From NCBI GenBank assembly GCA_019509685.1, contig JAEKLU010000129.1:1-9731 (forward strand): a DNA stretch of 9,731 nucleotides. Reading direction: 5' to 3'. The notes under the pieces were generated by a model, which did not search any database, had not been told where the DNA came from, and saw only the letters and a list, made by a program, of their open reading frames with translations. Both the position numbers and the translations under genes were made by a program. This document shows, piece after piece, positions 6,192 through 9,731 of the stretch. Each line of letters opens with the position of its first letter. Position 1 is the stretch's first letter. This DNA comes from Mesorhizobium sp. Lineage in GTDB: Bacteria > Pseudomonadota > Alphaproteobacteria > Rhizobiales > Rhizobiaceae.

Positions 6192-7655
6192 ATGACCTGG
6201 GTCATCCTTACCGGCAGGCAGAACGACATCGATCAGGTGGCCACACCCCACAAGATCATCACCAACCGCGACTACCTCGCCCATCCCGCGCTGTTTCGCG
6301 GCCAACGGCCGAAGGTGATCAACCTGTCGAACAATTACGCCTACCAGAGCCGCGGCTATTATGCATCGCTGCTGGCCGGATCGCGCGGCCACAGGGTGAT
6401 CCCGACGGTCGAGACAATGATCGACCTGTCCGAGCGCAAGCTCTACGAGCATGCGCTGCCGGAACTCGAGCTCGCCTTGAACAAATGCCGCAAGGATCTC
6501 GGCGGCGTCTTTCCAACCAAGGTCGCGATCTTCTTCGGCATTGGCCCGTCCAAGATATGGGACCGTTTCGCCAAGCTTCTGTTCGACTGGTTCCGCGCGC
6601 CGGCGCTGGAGGTCCACATCAAGGACAGCGCCGAATGGGCGTCGATCCGCAAGATCGGCTTCCTGCCTTTGGCCCGTATGAGCGACGAGGAGGAACCCTT
6701 CTTCCTGCAATGCCTGGATACCTACACCAATCGCGAATGGCGCGACACCAAGGGTCGCACGCCGGCCCGCTACACCTTCGCGACGCTGGTCGACCCGCAT
6801 GAAGAATTGCCGCCGTCCGAAATCTCCTCGCTGCGCTACTGGGCAAGGATCGCCGAGAAGATGGGCGTCGAAGTCGAGCCGATCACCAGGAAGGACCTGG
6901 CCAAGCTCGCCAACTATGACGCGCTGTTCATCCGCGAAACGACCTCGATCTCCAACCACACCTACCGCTTCGCGCGCCGCGCCCAGCAGGAAGGCATGCC
7001 GGTGATCGACGACCCGCTGTCGATGATCCGCTGCACCAACAAGGTCTATCTCAACGAGCTGATGACCTACAACAAAGTGCCGGTGCCGCCGACGGTGATG
7101 ATCGCCGGCACCTCCGATTTCGAAGTCGCGGCGCAGACGCTGGGCTTCCCGCTGGTACTGAAGATCCCGGACTCCTCCTTCTCGCGCGGCGTCAAGAAAT
7201 GCGAGAACATGGCGGAACTCACCACGCTGGCGACCGAGTGGCTGGACGATTCCGACCTCTTGATCGCCCAGAAGTTCATCCCGACCGAATATGATTGGCG
7301 CGTCGGCGTGCTCGGCGGCCAGCCGCTGTTTGCCGTGCACTATCTGATGGCGAAAAAGCACTGGCAGATCGTCAACCACAAGGCCAGCGGCAAGCCGGAC
7401 CAGGGCGGCATCAAAACCTTCACCCTGAAGCAGACGCCGCAGCATGTCGTCGAGACGGCGGTCAAAGCGGCAAAATGCATCGGCGACGGCCTCTACGGCG
7501 TCGACCTCAAGGAAACCAAGGACGGCGTCTTCGTCATCGAGGTCAACGACAACCCCAATCTCGACCATGGCTGGGAGGATTCCGGCGAGAAGGACGAGCT
7601 GTGGGTGCGGCTGACCCAGTGGTTCCTGGAACGCCTGGAACGACCGGATAAGTAG
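6192..7655 (+). CDS. RimK-like ATP-grasp amide ligase with N-terminal RLAN-type domain
   Basis: This 487-residue protein is predicted to form an amide (peptide-like) bond using ATP, by way of an acyl phosphate. Residues 1-200 form a distinct N-terminal region (MTWVILTGRQNDIDQ, VINLSNNYAYQSRGYYASLL, FFGIGPSKIWDRFAKLLFDW) that I associate with the RLAN domain found ahead of some RimK-type ligases. From about 205 to 485 runs a RimK-like ATP-grasp module. K284 and K324 (FPLVLKIPDSSFSRGV) are likely ATP contacts, R370 lies in EYDWRVGVLGG, and D438, E450 and N452 (VIEVNDNPNLDHG) are likely Mg2+ ligands. Classical RimK, about 300 residues, adds glutamate to ribosomal protein S6; this protein is much longer, so S6 should not be assumed as substrate. 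It is translationally close to the upstream acetyltransferase/peptidase, a recurring family pairing. The start ATG and the key residues look intact. Confidence 0.88.
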   Translation: MTWVILTGRQNDIDQVATPHKIITNRDYLAHPALFRGQRPKVINLSNNYAYQSRGYYASLLAGSRGHRVIPTVETMIDLSERKLYEHALPELELALNKCRKDLGGVFPTKVAIFFGIGPSKIWDRFAKLLFDWFRAPALEVHIKDSAEWASIRKIGFLPLARMSDEEEPFFLQCLDTYTNREWRDTKGRTPARYTFATLVDPHEELPPSEISSLRYWARIAEKMGVEVEPITRKDLAKLANYDALFIRETTSISNHTYRFARRAQQEGMPVIDDPLSMIRCTNKVYLNELMTYNKVPVPPTVMIAGTSDFEVAAQTLGFPLVLKIPDSSFSRGVKKCENMAELTTLATEWLDDSDLLIAQKFIPTEYDWRVGVLGGQPLFAVHYLMAKKHWQIVNHKASGKPDQGGIKTFTLKQTPQHVVETAVKAAKCIGDGLYGVDLKETKDGVFVIEVNDNPNLDHGWEDSGEKDELWVRLTQWFLERLERPDK

Positions 7656-7776
7656 AGGAATTGAGGAACTGGGGAATTGAAGAACTGGGGAATTGAGGAC
7701 GTGAGGAAGTGAGGAAGTGAGGAAGTGAGGACGGATGGCTCGCGGGACGCTCAATTCTTCAGTTCCTCAGTTCCCC
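7655..7776. repeat. Period-8 tandem array with an inverted copy, able to form a long hairpin
   Basis: From the last base of the ligase stop codon run ten contiguous 8-bp units (7655-7734). In order they are GAGGAATT, GAGGAACT, GGGGAATT, GAAGAACT, GGGGAATT, GAGGACGT, three of GAGGAAGT, then GAGGACGG. At 7750-7776 the same motif returns in inverted orientation as three units. The 27-nt arms 7671-7697 and 7750-7776 match at 23 positions; in RNA three of the four differences become G-U pairs, leaving one A-C mismatch. A transcript could therefore fold into a long stem with a 52-nt loop. A strongly purine-biased strand of this kind is prone to length changes by slippage. It may act as a terminator or mRNA stabiliser for the operon, which is inference. 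Confidence 0.75.
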
Positions 7777-7788
7777 AATGAACTGAGG
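7765..7788 (+). promoter_or_regulatory. Hairpin covering the ribosome binding site of the DUF3303 gene
   Basis: A perfect 9-bp inverted repeat (CCTCAGTTC at 7765-7773, GAACTGAGG at 7780-7788) surrounds a 6-nt loop. The right arm ends in GAGG (7785-7788), the only good Shine-Dalgarno sequence, 7 nt before the ATG at 7796. Folding would mask it. The left arm also belongs to the longer inverted-repeat arm 7750-7776, so the long stem and this short hairpin exclude each other. That gives the leader two alternative folds, one with the ribosome site free. Confidence 0.5.
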
Positions 7789-7795
7789 CAAAAGA

Positions 7796-8068
7796 ATGCT
7801 GTTTTTCGTCATCGAGGATTATCGTGGCAGCGATCGTAAGGAGACCTACCGTCGCTTCAACGACAAGGGGCGACTGAAGCCGGACGAACTTGTCGTCCAT
7901 CACAGCTGGATCGCCGGTGACATGAGCCGCTGCTTCCTGCTGGTCGAGACCGACGACGTCACGATCCTGCAGCGCTGGGCCATCGAGTGGAACGACCTGG
8001 TCGAGTTCGAGATCATCCCGGTGGCGACCAACAAGGACATGGTCGCGGCCTTGGCCGGGCACCTCTAG
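7796..8068 (+). CDS. DUF3303 family small protein
   Basis: This 90-residue protein has the pattern of the DUF3303 family: MLFFVIEDYR at the start, YRRFNDKGRLKPDELVVHHS in the first half, then SRCFLLVETDD and WNDLVEFEIIPV. It looks like a small, soluble alpha/beta ferredoxin-like barrel fold of unknown function. There is no signal peptide or membrane segment. The start is set by GAGG 7 nt upstream and by the conserved MLF opening. It lies 140 bp after the ligase gene, separated by the repeat array, so co-transcription is possible but uncertain. Its stop overlaps the end of the convergent LysR gene by 4 bp. I cannot assign it a reaction or partner. Confidence 0.82.
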   Translation: MLFFVIEDYRGSDRKETYRRFNDKGRLKPDELVVHHSWIAGDMSRCFLLVETDDVTILQRWAIEWNDLVEFEIIPVATNKDMVAALAGHL

Positions 8069-8979
8069 GCAATCAGCGCCGGCGATTTGACCGCGCGCAC
8101 GCATTCCCCGATCAGCCATTCCCGGAACGCGGCCACGACATCGCGTCTTGCACTGCGTTCGGGGATCGTCAGGCAATAGGGCTGGCGCAGTTCCAACGCT
8201 CGGGCGGCGGGCCGAACCAGCCTGCCGTCTTCCAGCGCCTGGGCGCAGTAGATGCCTTGCGCCAGCGCCACGCCCAGTCCCGAAATGGCAAGGTCGAGCG
8301 CCGCCCGCGACGAATTGGCCGACAGGCCGCGCTGCGCCGATCGGGCGGGCTCGATGCCTGCCGCCTCGAACCAGTTGCGCCAGGACGGAAAGGATGCGCC
8401 GGTCGGCCCCCAGTCGGTGTGGATCAGCGGCATGCCGGCGAGGGCCGAGGATTTGACCCTGTCGGCAACCCCCGACGCGCAGACCGGGTAGACGGCGTCC
8501 CTGACGATCTCCTCCGTCGGATGCTCGCGATAATGCGGCCCGTAGGAGAGCCGGATATCGATCAGTTCGCGGTCGAACGGCACGGGGTCATCGTCGCCTC
8601 TCAGCGAAATGTCGGCGGCGCCGTGTGTCCGGACAAAGCCGGCGAGGCGCTCGGAAAGCCAGCCCATCGCCATCGATGGCGGCACCGAGATGACCAACCT
8701 CGGTCGGAAGGCATCGCCGCCGACATCGCGCGCGACGCTGCCGATCTCCTGGAACGCCATGGTGAGCCGGGGCAGCATCTCGACGCCGGCTTCGGTCAGC
8801 ACGACGCGCCGGTTGACGCGATGGAACAATTTTCGACCGAGCTGTTCCTCGACGGTGCGGATCAGCTGGCTCACGGCCGCCGCCGAGACCGACAATTCGT
8901 CGGCCGCGGCGGCGAAGCTGCCGGTGCGTGCGGCGGTCTCGAAAGCCTGGAGTCCGCGTAATGAGGGAAGGGCGACCAT
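8065..8979 (-). CDS. LysR-type transcriptional regulator, GcvA-like
   Basis: This 304-residue protein has the standard LysR length and layout. The N-terminal winged helix-turn-helix spans about residues 5-65 (LPSLRGLQAFETAARTGSFA, then AADELSVSAAAVSQLIRTVE, and LFHRVNRRVVLTEAG). The opening MVALPSLRGLQAFE is typical of the GcvA/AmpR-like branch. A type 2 periplasmic-binding-like effector domain fills about residues 90-300. It is transcribed away from the desaturase gene, with an excellent LysR-type operator only 12 bp upstream of its start. It therefore most likely represses itself and controls the desaturase; the effector is unknown. The ATG at 8979 puts the helix-turn-helix in its usual place. 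Its 3' end overlaps the convergent DUF3303 gene by 4 bp. Confidence 0.92.
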   Translation of the reverse strand: MVALPSLRGLQAFETAARTGSFAAAADELSVSAAAVSQLIRTVEEQLGRKLFHRVNRRVVLTEAGVEMLPRLTMAFQEIGSVARDVGGDAFRPRLVISVPPSMAMGWLSERLAGFVRTHGAADISLRGDDDPVPFDRELIDIRLSYGPHYREHPTEEIVRDAVYPVCASGVADRVKSSALAGMPLIHTDWGPTGASFPSWRNWFEAAGIEPARSAQRGLSANSSRAALDLAISGLGVALAQGIYCAQALEDGRLVRPAARALELRQPYCLTIPERSARRDVVAAFREWLIGECVRAVKSPALIA

Positions 8980-8990
8980 GGACCATCAGT

Positions 8991-9011
8991 TAGATAAGTT
9001 CAGCTTATCTA
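8991..9011. promoter_or_regulatory. LysR-type operator between divergent regulator and desaturase genes
   Basis: An 8-bp perfect inverted repeat, TAGATAAG (8991-8998) and CTTATCTA (9004-9011), flanks 5 bases. Its core fits the T-N11-A rule of LysR binding sites (T8995, A9007, within ATAAG-N5-CTTAT). It stands in an AT-rich patch in otherwise GC-rich DNA and lies 12 bp from the regulator start and 55 bp from the desaturase ATG at 9066. This is the classic place for a LysR protein to autoregulate and control the divergent gene. Binding is inferred. Confidence 0.75.
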
Positions 9012-9065
9012 TTTTGCAGAAATCCTCGTTTTTCGAAAGGTTTCTTTTCGGAGTAAAGCTTGCTC

Positions 9066-9731
9066 ATGAGCACGATCGATCACCACGACGCCGTCGACCA
9101 CCGTCAGATCATCGCTTCGCTGACCAATGAGCAGCGCAGCCGGCTGACCGGCAAGTCGGACGGGCCGGGCGCTATCCAGTTCGGCCTGCATTTCGGCGCG
9201 ATCATCGTTCTTGGCGCGCTGATCGCGGCCAAGGTGCCGTATTGGCCGGTGCTGATGCTGCCCCAAGGCATCCTGATCGTCTTCCTGTTCACGCTGCTGC
9301 ACGAGACGGTGCACAGGACGGCCTTCGAAACCCAGTGGCTCAACGACGCGGTGGCGCGGCTATGCAGCCTGGCGATCGCGCTGCCCGCCGACTGGTTTCG
9401 TTACTTCCACTTCGCCCACCACCGCTTCACCCAGGAAACCCGAGACGATGCGGCAATACATCGTCCACGTCTCAGGCTTGCCGGTATGGCGCGGCCACTT
9501 GATGACCCTCTACACCAATTCGACCGGCGGCTGCCGCGACAGCTATGTGCCGCCCAAGGGGCTGCCTAAGGTGAAGGCCGAGGCGCGGGCGATGATCGCG
9601 TTCTATCTGGCGGTCCTGGCGCTTGCCGTGTGGTTCAAGGCAAGTGTGCTGCTCTATGTGTGGATTGTGCCCGGGCTGCTTGGCCAGCCCTTCCTGCGGC
9701 TCTATCTGCTGGCAGAGCATGGCCGCTGCCC
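9066..9731 (+). pseudogene. Fatty acid desaturase gene, frameshifted and cut by the window end
   Basis: The first 123 codons encode the front of a membrane fatty acid desaturase. There are hydrophobic segments at about residues 40-78, then the first two iron-binding histidine boxes, HETVH (79-83) and HFAHH (115-119). After FTQ (position 9434) the frame turns to nonsense and stops at 9567-9569. The family sequence resumes in the +1 frame from 9436: KPETMRQYIVHVSGLPVWRG, then further hydrophobic segments and LYLLAEHGRC, open to the window end. The aspartate-rich residues I expect between the second box and KPET are missing, so the lesion looks like a small internal deletion of 3n+2 bases, not a single-base slip. 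The third His box would lie beyond the window. GGAG at 9050-9053 favours a TTG start at 9060 or the ATG at 9066. Intact, it would desaturate acyl chains in the membrane; as written it is probably inactive. Confidence 0.8.

Noticed and set aside
6168..7754. Long minus-strand open frame (about 528 codons) opposite the ATP-grasp gene
   Set aside because: It is a GC-rich shadow of a clearly recognised plus-strand gene. Its translation is rich in Asp/Arg/Val/His runs without family motifs, and its start lies in the repeat array.
7655..7776. CRISPR-like array
   Set aside because: The units are 8 bp with no spacers and there are no cas genes; it is a simple tandem array with an inverted copy.
7987..8961. 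Plus-strand open frame (about 324 codons) opposite the LysR gene
   Set aside because: It is the antisense shadow of a well-recognised LysR regulator and starts inside the DUF3303 gene.

Overview
The window is GC-rich DNA whose gene families, tight ATGA/TGATG overlaps and intergenic repeat type all suggest an alphaproteobacterium of the Rhizobiales, most likely Mesorhizobium or a close relative. This is an inference from gene content and remembered sequence style, not a database result. No rRNA, tRNA, CRISPR array, transposase or phage gene was seen.

Layout, left to right. (1) Positions 2-2596 hold the 3' part of a large multi-pass membrane protein of the DUF2339 family. (2) An AT-rich palindromic operator is followed by a vapBC-type toxin-antitoxin pair (2661-3316). 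(3) After a 160-bp gap with a candidate ECF promoter and a candidate intrinsic terminator comes an ECF sigma factor (3477-3995), translationally coupled to a membrane anti-sigma factor (3992-4783). (4) A palindromic repeat of two nested hairpins fills 4800-4917. (5) A two-gene operon follows. It encodes a GNAT acetyltransferase fused to a C39-like cysteine peptidase (5090-6187) and, four bases later, a RimK-like ATP-grasp amide ligase with its own N-terminal domain (6192-7655). (6) An array of ten 8-bp units starts on the ligase stop codon and faces an inverted copy of itself. It ends in a hairpin that covers the ribosome binding site of a small DUF3303 protein (7796-8068). (7) Convergent to that gene, and overlapping it by 4 bp, is a GcvA-like LysR regulator (8065-8979, minus). 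(8) A strong LysR-type operator separates the regulator from a divergent fatty acid desaturase (9066 to the window end), which appears broken by an internal deletion and frameshift.

How the genes may work together. The most interesting unit is the acetyltransferase/peptidase plus ATP-grasp ligase operon, whose chemistry (acyl transfer, peptide cleavage, amide bond formation) suggests synthesis or modification of a peptide or peptide-like metabolite. The family pairing is already known from genome context, but to my knowledge its substrate is not established, and no precursor peptide is evident here. The sigma/anti-sigma pair is a self-contained envelope-signalling module. The LysR regulator probably controls the divergent desaturase, which in this copy looks inactive unless the frameshift is a sequencing error.
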